Positions 50,043-60,300 of a stretch of 64,000 nucleotides of DNA are shown here, piece by piece. The stretch's first letter is position 1. Each line of letters opens with the position of its first letter. The stretch is from Candidatus Iainarchaeum sp. (GTDB lineage: Archaea > Iainarchaeota > Iainarchaeia > Iainarchaeales > UBA10219), in NCBI GenBank assembly GCA_018304425.1, contig JAGVWE010000004.1, positions 62,001 to 126,000 on the forward strand, given 5' to 3'. The notes under the pieces were generated by a model that saw nothing but the letters and a program-made list of their open reading frames with translations, made no database searches and had not been told where the DNA came from. A program made the position numbers and the translations under genes.

Positions 50043-50813
50043 TTAGGGGTCCGGGTTCTTTGCCACGTCTCTGGAAGTGCTGTAAGCGGTGTCGTAATCC
50101 CGGTTATTGGGGTAAACGATGGTCCTCCGGTCGTAGCTGCCGAAGCTCCCGTCTCCCGTCAGCGTGGCCTTGACGGTGCCGCTGACCGTGCAGGGCTTGC
50201 CGGTAACGCTTTGCCCGATGACCCGCACGTTCAAGGCCGACAAATTTTCCTGGGCGTCGAACGCTGCGCTGACCGGGATGCTGATGCTTCCCCTTTTCCC
50301 GTTTCCAATCGTTGACCTGGACTGGACGGCTTTTCCGGCCCGCGTGTTAAGCGTGTCCCGGACCTGGACGTCGTTGACTTGGAAGCTCGTGCCGCTCCGG
50401 TTTCTCAGGGTGAGCGTGGCTTCCGATGCCGAGCCCCGGGGCACGACGATTTCCGCGTCGCTGAGCGAGAGGTTTCCGCAGTTGGTCCGGGGCGTTGAAA
50501 CCGTCCGGCTGCCGTAGGAGCCGAACTCGTAGCCGTAGCCCGGCACTCCCACGAGGTAAGCGGCGTTGGCGGGGTACCCATCGTAAGTGAAGGGAGTGGG
50601 TGCGTAGACGTCGTAAGCAGCAGTCGAAGCGTAGTTGGCTGGGTAACCATAATCGTAGTAGGCTGGGTAGGCGGCCGGGTAGGCATAGCCCTCGTACCCA
50701 TAACTGATGCCGATGGCGCGGTGCTTGTCCGCGTAGAAGACGCTGTAACTGGCGCTGACACTGGCGGCCAATCCAATCAAAACCAATACCATCAAGGCAT
50801 GCAGCTTGTTCAT
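50043..50813 (-). CDS. Secreted Tyr-rich protein, partner of the next gene
   Basis: 256 residues. Signal peptide MNKLHALMVLVLIGLAASVSA. A Tyr/Ala/Pro-rich segment of about 80 residues with repeats such as YPAAYPAYYDYGYPANY precedes a beta-sandwich-like domain (SLSDAEIVVPRGSASEATLT, FQVNDVQVRDTL). A Cys pair (TNCGNL, KPCTVS) may form a disulphide. There is no membrane anchor. With the 510-residue protein it forms an operon of related surface proteins. Confidence 0.65.
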   Translation of the reverse strand: MNKLHALMVLVLIGLAASVSASYSVFYADKHRAIGISYGYEGYAYPAAYPAYYDYGYPANYASTAAYDVYAPTPFTYDGYPANAAYLVGVPGYGYEFGSYGSRTVSTPRTNCGNLSLSDAEIVVPRGSASEATLTLRNRSGTSFQVNDVQVRDTLNTRAGKAVQSRSTIGNGKRGSISIPVSAAFDAQENLSALNVRVIGQSVTGKPCTVSGTVKATLTGDGSFGSYDRRTIVYPNNRDYDTAYSTSRDVAKNPDP

Positions 50814-50834
50814 CAAGGACCTCCCTTGTTTTTA

Positions 50835-50883
50835 CCACTCGAGAGTGGCATACTAACTATGCAGCCGAAGAGGTATTTAAAGC
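50835..50883 (-). promoter_or_regulatory. Promoter with hairpin for Tyr-rich protein operon
   Basis: TATA minus AGCTTTAAATACC (50871-50883). About 26 bases downstream, near the start site, lies CCACTC-TC-GAGTGG (50835-50848), a 6-bp dyad. An operator or leader hairpin is possible. Confidence 0.5.
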
Positions 50884-50952
50884 TATGCCCAAGAGTAACG
50901 TGAATTAGTGACAAATTGGGTGTTTGGTGGGCTTTGCCCGTTTGCAGCTATT

Positions 50953-51819
50953 TTAAGCCTCTTCCACGGCTAGTTCGAATCGCTTTTTTACCCGAATCCG
51001 TGGCCTTTCCCCTGGCTTTGCCTTGGCCGCCCAAAGCGCGAAGTAACCCGCGCCCTGCATCGGGCGGTGCTTCTCCCGGACCCGGATGACCGCCGCGTCC
51101 ACCTGGAACCCCCTTCGCGCCAGCTTCTGAGCCAGGGATTCCATGGAAACAAGCATGGGCGAGGCCTTGGATGAAACGGTTGCCCCCGGCACAATCCTTG
51201 CAAGCCCCCGCTCAGTCTGCTTCGTGCGTGCGCGCACAAGCTCCGGCAGGTAGATGGGGAGGGGCACGACGCGCTTGGCTCCCGTCGGATAGTGTTCGGT
51301 CAACCCAAACCGGTAATCATGGGAGTGGTCAATCAACAGTAACCGGTTGAACCGGGCCGCAAGCCGTTCGAGTGCGGGCCCCCTTTCCTGCGGCCGCAAG
51401 TGCGTGAAAACCTCGTTCAGGATGAGGAGGTTGTTCCCATCCACGCGGACATCCAAATTCCGGACATCGGCTTGGACGAATTCCATTCCCGGCCCTGCCC
51501 TTCCCATGCTTGCCTGCAATTGCTTCAACAAAGCAGGAGACGAATCCACGAACACCACGCGCTTGAATCCAAACTGGTTTGCCAGCGGAGCGTTTCCTGC
51601 GCCCACCTCGACCGCTGTGACGTTTTTCGCTTCGGGGCCGAGCTTTCGTTCGACGAACCCGATGAGCTTGCCATGCAAGAGGTTGGCAATCGTCCTATCC
51701 GGTGCGGCTCGCCCCATCGCATCATAGGCCTGCGTTGCCTCCCACCATGCCCGCCTTTCCCCTCGCCTTTCCTCGGCCCTCTGGCGGGCCTGCCTGCGCG
51801 GATTGCTTCTTTTAGGCAT
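50953..51819 (-). CDS. Predicted SAM-dependent methyltransferase
   Basis: 288 residues. A very basic start (MPKRSNPRRQARQRAEERRG) precedes a class I Rossmann fold: VTAVEVGAGNAPLANQF (SAM-binding loop I), VVFVDSSPALLKQL (acidic strand end, II), EFVQADVRNL (III) and LLILNEVFTHL (IV). The C-terminus is basic. The substrate is unknown; the basic tails suggest RNA or ribosomal protein, which is inference. Confidence 0.65.
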   Translation of the reverse strand: MPKRSNPRRQARQRAEERRGERRAWWEATQAYDAMGRAAPDRTIANLLHGKLIGFVERKLGPEAKNVTAVEVGAGNAPLANQFGFKRVVFVDSSPALLKQLQASMGRAGPGMEFVQADVRNLDVRVDGNNLLILNEVFTHLRPQERGPALERLAARFNRLLLIDHSHDYRFGLTEHYPTGAKRVVPLPIYLPELVRARTKQTERGLARIVPGATVSSKASPMLVSMESLAQKLARRGFQVDAAVIRVREKHRPMQGAGYFALWAAKAKPGERPRIRVKKRFELAVEEA

Positions 51820-51861
51820 TACAGAATAAGCGGATACCCAAAATATAAGGGTTGGCTTCCA

Positions 51862-53316
51862 CTAGCCCTTCACGCAAATCAGGGGCCTCACCCTAGCCAC
51901 CTTCGAACTAATCCCCGCATGGTGCACCACGTCAATGACCTGGTCAATGTCCTTGTAAGCCCCCGGAGCCTCTTCCGCGATGCCCTTCAAGCCATGGCCC
52001 TTGATGATGATTCCGCGCCTGGCCAACTCGTCCACGACCCCCTTTCCCGTCCACTGCTTCAACGCCCCCACCCTGGACATGGTCCTTCCAGCCCCATGCA
52101 CGGTGCTGCCAAAGGTTTCCTCCATCGCGGTCCGCGTGCCCTTCAAGATGTAACTCGCCGTGCCCATCGTGCCCCCAATGATGACCGGTTGCCCGACTTT
52201 GCGGTACTTTTCGGGAACCTCTTCGCGTCCCGGGCCAAAACTCCGCGTCGCGCCCTTCCGCTGCACCAGCAACTCTTTTTCCCTTCCATCCACCCGGTGC
52301 CGCTCGAGTTTGGCCGTGTTGTGCGCGACCCCGTAGAGCATGGGCATTTCCTCGGCCTTCAACTCGAACGTTTTCTCGAAGCACGTTCTCGCCAGATGCG
52401 TCAACACCTCGCGGTTGGCGAACGCGCAGTTGATGCCTGCATACACCGCGGACAAATACCGTTGCCCTTCCTCGGACTGGATGGGCGCGCACGCCAGTTC
52501 CCTATCCGGCACCGTCAACCCGTACCCGGGCATGGCCTTCTCCAGCACTTTCAGGTAATCCGAGCCCACCTGGTGGCCCAGCCCCCTTGAACCACAGTGA
52601 ATGCTGACAATCAACTGGTCGCGGAACAAGCCGAAGGCCTTCGCGGCCTCCTCGTCATAAATTTGTTCCACGTACTGGACCTCGCAGTAGTGGTTGCCGC
52701 TGCCCAGGGTGCCCAACTGCTTCTCGAATCGCGCCTTGGCCTCCGGGCTCACGTTCGCGGCGTTCGCGCCCCGAATGCACCCCTTTTCCTCCATCAACTC
52801 CAGGTCTTCCTTCAAGCCCAACCCGTTTTCCACGGCATAGTGGGCCCCCCTTTCCAGGACCTCGTCCACCCGGTCCTTGTCCAGCCGCACCTTGCCGCCA
52901 ATGCCGAGGCCCGCCGGAACCACGCGGTAAAGCTCTTCCGCCAGCCGCTCTTCCTTGCCCTTGACGTCCTTCCGCGTCAAGGGAGTGACAAACGTCTGCA
53001 AGCCACAGTTGATGTCATAGCCCACCAAACCGAACACGATGACCCCTTCTTGGAGGTCCATGGCGCCGACGCTGCCAATGCAGGCCCCGTAGCCCACGTG
53101 CAGGTCCGGCAACGCCAACGCGTACTTTTGCAGCCCCGGCAGGCAGGCCACGTTCTTCAACTGGGTGAGGGGGTTCCACTCCCCCTTCTTGACCTCGTCC
53201 AAGACGTGCCCGACAATGTAGGGGTTCGCGTACACCCTTCCAGGAACCCTCATCTGCCCGCTCATGGGCAGCTCCCAAACCCATTCACTGGCCTGCCGCA
53301 ACTCGCTCCTACTCAT
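51862..53316 (-). CDS. rtcB: tRNA-splicing ligase RtcB
   Basis: 484 residues. It joins 2',3'-cyclic phosphate and 5'-OH RNA ends. Manganese and GTP site motifs: DLHVGYGACIGS, YDINCGLQTF (metal Cys), LGSGNHYCEVQYVE, SIHCGSRGLGHQ; the guanylylated His is in STVHGAGRTMS. No intein is present, though rtcB often carries one. The ATG overlaps the archease stop (ATGA), so the two are translationally coupled. Confidence 0.96.
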   Translation of the reverse strand: MSRSELRQASEWVWELPMSGQMRVPGRVYANPYIVGHVLDEVKKGEWNPLTQLKNVACLPGLQKYALALPDLHVGYGACIGSVGAMDLQEGVIVFGLVGYDINCGLQTFVTPLTRKDVKGKEERLAEELYRVVPAGLGIGGKVRLDKDRVDEVLERGAHYAVENGLGLKEDLELMEEKGCIRGANAANVSPEAKARFEKQLGTLGSGNHYCEVQYVEQIYDEEAAKAFGLFRDQLIVSIHCGSRGLGHQVGSDYLKVLEKAMPGYGLTVPDRELACAPIQSEEGQRYLSAVYAGINCAFANREVLTHLARTCFEKTFELKAEEMPMLYGVAHNTAKLERHRVDGREKELLVQRKGATRSFGPGREEVPEKYRKVGQPVIIGGTMGTASYILKGTRTAMEETFGSTVHGAGRTMSRVGALKQWTGKGVVDELARRGIIIKGHGLKGIAEEAPGAYKDIDQVIDVVHHAGISSKVARVRPLICVKG

Positions 53317-53750
53317 ACATCCACCACACATTCCGCGACAAACCCCTGCGGCGTTTTCCTGACCGACAACTGGTAGAAGGTCGCGGCCTTGACCTCGGTC
53401 TTGGGCTCGTGCCGGTTGGGGTCGAACTTTTCGCCCCATGCGCTGGCCTTCAGTCCCCACTGTCCGGGCCCCTGCCGGAGGTCCTTGACCTCGAACCGCG
53501 AGAACACCATGCCCTGCACGTCCCGTACGTACAACAGGTTGTTGAGGAACTCGGGCAGCAAGGCCTCCAAGTCGGAGGCGTGCGCGTCAAACTGCACCTT
53601 CTTCTTGGGCGCCACCCGTTCAACGTCCACCATGGCCGAGAACATGGCCTTCGCGCATTCCTCGAACGCCTGCTCGCAGGTCTTGCCCTTTCCCCTCACT
53701 CCGATGTCGGCGCGGTGCTCGAACAACTCGTAGGACATAACAACTCCCAT
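53313..53750 (-). CDS. Archease
   Basis: 145 residues. It activates RtcB for multiple turnover. YELFEHRADIGVRGKG holds the metal-binding Asp/His, followed by AFEECAKAMFSAM and the C-terminal VDV. ATG 53750 is about 26 bases after a TATA (CCTATAAACG), so a leaderless start is plausible; ATG 53738 also fits. Confidence 0.92.
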   Translation of the reverse strand: MGVVMSYELFEHRADIGVRGKGKTCEQAFEECAKAMFSAMVDVERVAPKKKVQFDAHASDLEALLPEFLNNLLYVRDVQGMVFSRFEVKDLRQGPGQWGLKASAWGEKFDPNRHEPKTEVKAATFYQLSVRKTPQGFVAECVVDV

Positions 53751-53768
53751 GACCCTTTGCAGGGAAAC

Positions 53769-53778
53769 GTTTATAGGC
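53769..53778 (-). promoter_or_regulatory. TATA box for archease-rtcB operon
   Basis: Minus GCCTATAAAC, about 26 bases before ATG 53750, inside the 3' end of the upstream HTH gene. Confidence 0.5.
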
Positions 53779-53783
53779 TCTGC

Positions 53784-54557
53784 TTATTCGTGGCCCCTTT
53801 GTAATTCGGAAAACCGCCCTCTTGCTTCCCTTAGCCGCCTGTTGAGCCGGTATTTTTCCCCCACATCCTTCACATATTCGTCCCACAATCGTTGCAGGAT
53901 GAGCACTTCACGCAGTGCTTTCCTTTCGGGCCACGGAAGCGTATAATACAACTGATAAGTCTTGTTATCCGGGAACAATTCCCGCTTAGGCTGGCGGGCG
54001 CTCCACCGCAGGCGCAGCCATTCCTCGTAACGCTCGTGCCTGAAGAGCATTGCTTCAACTCTGGCCTTGTAGTGATAAAGCGTCTGCACGCTGACCTTCA
54101 ATTCCTTGGCCATTTCCGCCGTCGGCCGTTCTCCCGCCATAAGCCGCGTTACCAATTCACGTTGCACCCTTTTCGGCAACCTGCGCGGGTTCTCGATGCC
54201 GTGCTTCTTCGCCAACTCACTGATTTCACTCATGCCCTTGCCAGTCTTTTCAGCCACCCGCTTGAACTCGCGCCCCCCCTGCAGCAAGCGGAGCGCCCGC
54301 TGGGTCCGGTGCGTTCTCCATGACTGCAGTCCGGCGGCTCGCATGACTTGTTCCACGAAGGGCTTTGAAACGCTTTCCAGTTTTGCCACTTCAGCCGGAA
54401 ACAATTTATGGTATTTGAGCGCGTCAATGATTCGCCGAATCGACAACTCCCGTTCTTTGGGCGAACGCCATCTTTTCAGCGACTTGTGGGCAAACTTCCG
54501 GCCCCGCTCCTGGAACCGTTTGAACTCGGCCTCGATGTTGACGCGCGGCGCAGGCAT
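53784..54557 (-). CDS. HTH-repeat protein, paralogue A
   Basis: 257 residues, strongly basic. It contains several helix-turn-helix-like segments: a first near FPAEVAKLESVSKPFVEQVM, one at MSEISELAKKHGIENPRRLP and one at RPTAEMAKELKVSVQTLYHY. The last resembles resolvase/transposase-type HTHs. After them comes HERYEEWLRLRW, shared in form with HAERFEDWVHLRW of the gene just upstream. Its ATG lies 2 bases after that gene's stop, so the two are coupled. There is no catalytic motif. Confidence 0.6.
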   Translation of the reverse strand: MPAPRVNIEAEFKRFQERGRKFAHKSLKRWRSPKERELSIRRIIDALKYHKLFPAEVAKLESVSKPFVEQVMRAAGLQSWRTHRTQRALRLLQGGREFKRVAEKTGKGMSEISELAKKHGIENPRRLPKRVQRELVTRLMAGERPTAEMAKELKVSVQTLYHYKARVEAMLFRHERYEEWLRLRWSARQPKRELFPDNKTYQLYYTLPWPERKALREVLILQRLWDEYVKDVGEKYRLNRRLREARGRFSELQRGHE

Positions 54558-54559
54558 GC

Positions 54560-55381
54560 TTATTTCCCCCCAATCAGGTTCCGCCAGGCCTGCGCGTGGC
54601 GCTCCGCCTGTCGGTTGAACCAGTCTGGAATCCGCAAACCTGAGGTCTCCGCATATTCAACGAATTGTGCCTCCATTTCCAACAGCTGAAGCAGCAAGTC
54701 TTTTCGCTTGGCGTGGGTGCCCTGCTCTGCCCTTTCGTAGAGGCTCTGCCGGCTGAGGACTTCCTTGAGAATGCGTTTGCCTTCCTCCCGCAATTTGGGC
54801 CACCTCAGGTGCACCCAGTCTTCAAATCTCTCGGCGTGGTAAAGAGCCTGCAACCGCAAAGCTTCTGACCTCCATTTATTCCGTTCCCGCTGGGCCGTGG
54901 AAAGCGTTACCCCTGCATTTCGGGCGGCAGCAGTGACCCCGCCGGAATCGAGTTCTGCCCTTAACCGGGCACGCTCTTCCGGCGACAGCCTACGGCCGTG
55001 CGTGGCTTCGAACCGGGACCGTTGGCCGCGCGCGGTCGCAATCCGCTTTGCCTGCTGGGTTGACAAACCCGTGGCCGTTCCCGCTGCCTGGTAGGAAACC
55101 CCTTGTCCGACCATGGCGGCCACGCGTTGTCGGCGCACCTCGCGCCCCGGGACGGGGACGAAGAACCCCTCCACCGCTTGGACAAACTTTCGGTTCACGC
55201 CGTGGCGTCTTGCTATTTTCAGTTGGGTGAGCGGCCTCCTCGAATTGGCGAGGTCGCCGACGATGCGCCAAATCGCTTGCACCCGCGCCTCCGGCGTCCC
55301 CCACTTGGCCTTGGCGCCGGAACCGAAAGAGGCCAGGAACGCTGCCTGGGTCGAAGGCCGTTTCCGTGCAAGCATACCCAT
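54560..55381 (-). CDS. HTH-repeat protein, paralogue B
   Basis: 273 residues, basic. HTH-like segments: LTQLKIARRHGVNRKFVQAV, VSYQAAGTATGLSTQQAKRI and VTAAARNAGVTLSTAQRERN, then the shared ERFEDWVHLRW motif and a helical tail. Its start ATG 55381 follows a TATA-like GCTATTTATTC, as for leaderless mRNAs. It is probably DNA binding, with a role unknown. The relation to 4972-6405 is suggested by composition and HTH number only. Confidence 0.6.
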   Translation of the reverse strand: MGMLARKRPSTQAAFLASFGSGAKAKWGTPEARVQAIWRIVGDLANSRRPLTQLKIARRHGVNRKFVQAVEGFFVPVPGREVRRQRVAAMVGQGVSYQAAGTATGLSTQQAKRIATARGQRSRFEATHGRRLSPEERARLRAELDSGGVTAAARNAGVTLSTAQRERNKWRSEALRLQALYHAERFEDWVHLRWPKLREEGKRILKEVLSRQSLYERAEQGTHAKRKDLLLQLLEMEAQFVEYAETSGLRIPDWFNRQAERHAQAWRNLIGGK

Positions 55382-55396
55382 ATGGGGTGCGACCCC

Positions 55397-55407
55397 GAAT
55401 AAATAGC
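55397..55407 (-). promoter_or_regulatory. TATA box for HTH pair
   Basis: Minus GCTATTTATTC, 16-26 bases before ATG 55381. Confidence 0.45.
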
Positions 55408-55465
55408 TTTGGCCAGCCTTCCGGCAAGGCCTTAAAAGCTTTCAACGACAAACAGCGGAGGAATT

Positions 55466-55774
55466 TCACTCTTTCAATTCGATTTCCATGTGGACGTTTT
55501 CCGGGATTTCCACGCGCATGATGCGGCGCAAAGTCCTTTCGTCGGATTCAATGTCGATGAGTCGCTTGTGGATGCGCATCTGCCAGTGCTCATAGCTTTC
55601 AGTGCCGCCTCCACAGGGGCTCTTCCGGGTGGGGATGACGAGCTTCTTGGTGGGCAGGGGAATGCTGCCCGAGTGCTTGACGCCCGTGCGTTCCGCGACG
55701 TCCAGGATTCTCACGCAAATGTCTGTCAACTTGGCGTAGTCCGCTGAACTCAGTTTTATCCTGGCTTTCTGCAT
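55466..55774 (-). CDS. rps10: Ribosomal protein S10
   Basis: 102 residues of uS10: ARIKLSSADYAKLTDICVRI, PLPTKKLVIPTRKSPCGGGT and HKRLIDIESDERTLRRIMRV. It follows tuf, as usual in archaea. Confidence 0.97.
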   Translation of the reverse strand: MQKARIKLSSADYAKLTDICVRILDVAERTGVKHSGSIPLPTKKLVIPTRKSPCGGGTESYEHWQMRIHKRLIDIESDERTLRRIMRVEIPENVHMEIELKE

Positions 55775-55834
55775 TCCGATGCCTTTCCCGAATAAAAATA
55801 TGGATGGGCCGGCCGCAAGGCCGGTTCCCTGCCA

Positions 55835-57103
55835 TTACTTGCGTTGGTTGATGCTCACGACCATGCCGGCTGCCACGGTCTGGCCCATGTCCCGGATGGC
55901 GAACCTGCCCAGTTGCGGGAACTTCTTGAATTCTTCCACGCACACGGGCTTCAACGGCTTTACCTTGACTATTGCCGCGTCGCCGGTCTTCAAGAACTTG
56001 GGGTTCTCTTCCTTGGTGGCCCCGGTCTTGGGGTCGAGTTTCTTCTGCAATTCCACCAGGGAACAACTCAACTGTGCGGTGTGAATGTGGAACACCGGCG
56101 TGTAGTTGACCGGAATAGCGGTGGGGTGGTTCAAGACCACGATTTGGGCCGTGAAGTCGGTGGCCACTGTCGGCGGGTCGTTGGGGTGTCCAACCACGTC
56201 GCCTCTCGCGCAGTCGGTCTTTTCCAGGCCGCGCACGTTGAACCCGATGTTGTCCCCGGGCAGGGCCTGCGTCAACTGCTCGTGGTGCATTTCCACGGTC
56301 TTGACTTCGCAGACCTTTCCCGTGGGGTTGAAGATGACCTTGTCACCGGGCTTCAGGATGCCGGTTTCGACCCTGCCAACTGGCACGGTGCCAACACCCT
56401 TGATGTTGTACACGTCCTGGATGGGCAGCCTCAAAGGCTTGTCGGTCGGGGGCGTCGGAGCGACCAAGGCGTCCAAGGTGTCAACCAAGGAAATGCCCTT
56501 GTACCAGGCCATCTTGGGGGAAACCTTTGCCACGTTGTCGCCTTCCCAGGCCGAAATGGGCACGTACTTGACCTGGTCAGCCTTGTAACCGATGCCGGTC
56601 AAGAGCTTGGACACGTCGTCCTTCATGGCGGTGAACTTCTTTTCCTCGTAGCCGACCTCGTCCATCTTGTTGATGGCAACGACCAATTGCTTCAAGCCCA
56701 TGACCTGCGCGAGGAACGCGTGTTCCTTGGTCTGGGCCTGGACGCCGTCCTTGCATGACACGACCAGCACGGCCGCGTCGGCCTGGCTGGTTCCCGTGAT
56801 CATGTTCTTGACGAAGTCCCGGTGTCCAGGAGCGTCAATGATGGTGAAGTCGTTCTTCTTGGCCTTGAACTTCCGGTAGGAAACGTCGATGGTGACACCG
56901 CGTTCCCTTTCCTCCTTCAATTGGTCCATTACGTAAGCGAATACAAAGGTTCCCTTTCCCTGGGCCTCGGCTTCCGCTTTCAGTTTGCGGTAGTCTTGTT
57001 CGCTCAAAGCCCCGGTATCGTAGAGCAGTCTCCCGACTGTGGTCGACTTTCCGTGGTCGACGTGGCCGATGAAGACCAGGTTCATGTGATTTCTTTCTGC
57101 CAT
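55835..57103 (-). CDS. tuf: Translation elongation factor 1-alpha
   Basis: About 422 residues. It brings aminoacyl-tRNA to the A site. G1 [10 protein letters not shown]2 region [19 protein letters not shown]3 [12 protein letters not shown]4 NKMDE, then barrels II and III. SD GGAGGTG lies just before ATG 57103. No intein is present. Confidence 0.98.
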   Translation of the reverse strand: MAERNHMNLVFIGHVDHGKSTTVGRLLYDTGALSEQDYRKLKAEAEAQGKGTFVFAYVMDQLKEERERGVTIDVSYRKFKAKKNDFTIIDAPGHRDFVKNMITGTSQADAAVLVVSCKDGVQAQTKEHAFLAQVMGLKQLVVAINKMDEVGYEEKKFTAMKDDVSKLLTGIGYKADQVKYVPISAWEGDNVAKVSPKMAWYKGISLVDTLDALVAPTPPTDKPLRLPIQDVYNIKGVGTVPVGRVETGILKPGDKVIFNPTGKVCEVKTVEMHHEQLTQALPGDNIGFNVRGLEKTDCARGDVVGHPNDPPTVATDFTAQIVVLNHPTAIPVNYTPVFHIHTAQLSCSLVELQKKLDPKTGATKEENPKFLKTGDAAIVKVKPLKPVCVEEFKKFPQLGRFAIRDMGQTVAAGMVVSINQRK

Positions 57104-57307
57104 TAATGCACACCTCCAAACTTGCCGGATACGCCGGCCCTCACAAGTCAGAAGTTGCCGAAAAATCGTGCAACCCACAAATCTTGTTAGCCCCGCCCGG
57201 AGACTTGCCCCGTGGGGTTATAAGCCCCCTACAAGGGGGTTTACCATAAATCCTCTGCCTCAAGAAGGTTTAAAAAGCCATCCTCCGGCTTTTGCCGTAA
57301 AAGGCTA
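57104..57307 (-). promoter_or_regulatory. Leader and promoter of tuf
   Basis: A TATA box, minus GCTTATAACC (57216-57225), gives a leader of about 90 bases containing the stem GCCGG/CCGGC (near 57123-57137). Upstream, after fusA, CCCCCTTGTAGGGGG (57225-57239) and a TTTTTA stretch could act as terminator. Confidence 0.5.
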
Positions 57308-60300
57308 TTAGTCCATGAAAAAAGAGGCGGGCTTTGGCTCGGGTTCCATGCCCTTCCGCGTCCGGACCTCGCGAATGGTTTTGATTTGGAGTTCCTTGGG
57401 AAGCGGGTCATAGCCGGCGTACTCGGCCTGCCAGACAGCCCTTCCCTGGGTTGCCCCCCTAATCGAGGAACTGAACCCAATGAGTTCTTTCACGGGCGCA
57501 ATCCCGATGATGATGGTGGTGTCGCCCTCGGTCCGCATGTCCGTTATTTGCGTGCGCCTGGAGCCCAGCTCCCTTGAAACGGCCCCCATATAGGTTTCGG
57601 GAACCGTGATGTTGAGTTTTTGCTTGGGTTCAAGCATGATGGCGTTGCCTGAAAGCATGGCCGCATAACAGCCGCGCGTCACGCAGGGCAGCATCTGGGC
57701 CGGGCCCCTGTGAATGGAGTCCTCGTGCAAGGTCGCGTCATCCAAGATGATTTTCACGCCCTGCACTTTTTCCTTGGCCAGCGGCCCCTCATTCATCGCG
57801 TCCTGGAACCCCTGGATGACGAGTTCCTTGGCCTCGTGCAAGGCCACGATTCCCCGGGTCGCGTCGACCAGCATGTTGTGGCCATGAATGCACCAGGTCT
57901 TCTTGGCTTCGTCGCGGTCAAAGCCCATGTCAATGAGTTTCTGCACGATGACCGTGTCCTTCAGCCGTATCTTGGCGTTAATCCTTGATTCCACGAGCTT
58001 TTCAAACAACTCCGGGGGAATGGGTTCGGCCCAGATTTTGAGTTTGTTGTGCTTGTTCGGGCTCTTGGCTTCGATGACCGGGGATTCTTTCGTAATCGTT
58101 TCATGGTAGACGACGATGGGGTCGGAAGTCGTGATCTCGACACCGTGGGTCTTCTCAATCCGGTACTTGTTGATGTCCAAATGCAATTCGCCCATGCCCG
58201 ACAACAGGTGTTCCCCGGTTTCCTGGTTGAGAGTAGCTCTCAGGTTCGGGTCCTCCTTGCACAACTGCCGGATGACCTCGATGAGCTTGGGCAGGTTCTT
58301 GGTCTGCTTGGCTTCGATGGCAATGGTTATGACGGGCTCGGCCGTTGACATGAACGACTCGAATTCCTTCATGGCCACCTCGGAAAGGGTTTCCCCGGCA
58401 TAGATTTCCTTGATGCCTACCAGGGCCGCGATGTTCCCGGCCGGGATCTCGGATACCTCGACGTAGTCCGCGCCCATGAACACGCCGACCTTCTGGATGA
58501 TGACCTCTTTTTGGGCTCCGATGAGCTTCAACCGCGTGCCCTTGCGGATGCTTCCACTATACACCCTTCCCGTCGCGATGTCTCCCGCGTGGGGGTCCAC
58601 CGATACGTCCGTGCACATCATGGAGAACGGGCCCTTCTCGTCGCAGGCCAGCATGGCCTTGCCAATCTCGCTGTCCAGCTCTTCCTTGCCCCAAATCCTT
58701 GGGATACGGTATTTCTGGGCTTCCAGGGGGTTCGGCAAGTGGAGGATCACCATTTCCAGGATGGCCTCGTGCAACTGGGACTTCTGCGCCAGCTCTTTCT
58801 GGTTTTCCTTGGCACAGTAATTGTAGACGTCCTTGAAGGTTATCCCCGTGCGCTGCATGTGGGGCACGGAAATCGCCCAGTGGTTGTAAGCGGAGCCAAA
58901 GCACACCGAGCCGTTCTGGACCTTCACCTGCCAGTCGTTTTCCTTGCCTGGCGGCGCATTCTTGGCGATCAGGTTGTTGACTTGCCCGATGATTTTCACG
59001 AACTTTTCCTGCATCTGCTTTTCGTCAATCTTGAGCTCGTTCACGAGCCGGTCCACCTTGTTGATGAACAACACGGGCTTCACGTACTCCTTGAGGGACT
59101 GCCGGCAAACGGTTTCCGTCTGCGGCATGACTCCCTCCACCGCGTCCACCACGAGGATTACGCCGTCAACTGCCCTCATGGCCCGGATGACTTCGCCGGT
59201 GAAGTCAATGTGCCCCGGGGTGTCGATGAGGTTAATCAGGTGGTTCTGTCCCTTGTGCGAGTGCACCAGGGAAACGTTGGCCGCGTTGATGGTTATGCCG
59301 CGTTCCTGTTCCTGGTCCTCGTAGTCCATGAACTGCTGTTTCCCGGCCAGGTCAGGGCTTATCAGCCCGACCGAGGCAACCAGGTTGTCCGAGAGGGTGG
59401 TGTTGTGGATGATGAATCCATTGCCGATGAAGTTATGCGTTTCTTCAACCGAGAAATCGTAAACGAATTCTTCGCCTTCAACCACTTCCTTTTTCGTGAC
59501 CATCGGCGTGAAGCAGTCGAAAAAGGTTTTTTCAAGGCCCTGGATTTCTTCCCAGGCTTCTGCGTCCTTGATTTCGGGATTTCCAATGAATGAATAGACT
59601 TTTTCAAAGAAAACGTTTAGATTGGTTTGATAGACCGGCTGTTTTCTGAACTCGATGGCTTCAAAGCTCTTGGGCAGCGCCTTTAATTGGAGGCCCATTC
59701 TTTGCCGGAGCCCCCTCAGGAAATCCTGCGCAATAGGCGTTAAGTCGGTGTTCCTGTTCGGGCTATCGGATATTGCCACAAACCCGAGCAGCTTTTGGTT
59801 TTTTCTATTCAATCGGAAGCCGATTTTTTCAGCGAAAACCTTCATGTTGGCGCCTGAAATGTAAAGATTGCTCTTCTTTTCATTGAACGTTGAAAGGCAG
59901 CCAAATCGCAGCAACAGCAAGCCGGTGTCAAGCAGCATACCCTTGGATTTGCTGGAAAGACTTGCCGCCCGCCTGCTTCCCTCCACCGTTCCATCCGTGT
60001 CAAAATACCCCTGCAGGAATGCCTTAACAACCCCATTTGGCGCACTTTTAATGGGTTCAGGCACTTGAATGCTTTCCGCCTTCCTTTTTTTGGGCAACCC
60101 GAAAAAGCCGGTTAGTATTTTGTAAAATGTCAAGCCACCGCCCAAATCGATTCTGGTGGCTTTTCCGGCATACTTGCGGGTTTTCGCCTGCACGCCGAAG
60201 ATTTTTTCCATGATTTGTTCAATTGCCCGAATAATCGGCTTGTCTTCGTTGGTTATCCTTATTTCTTTCCCGCGGCTTCCGCCATCCCCCCAGATTAAGC

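Noticed and set aside
51862-53316. Intein in rtcB
   Set aside because: The frame is normal length with no Cys...HN insert.
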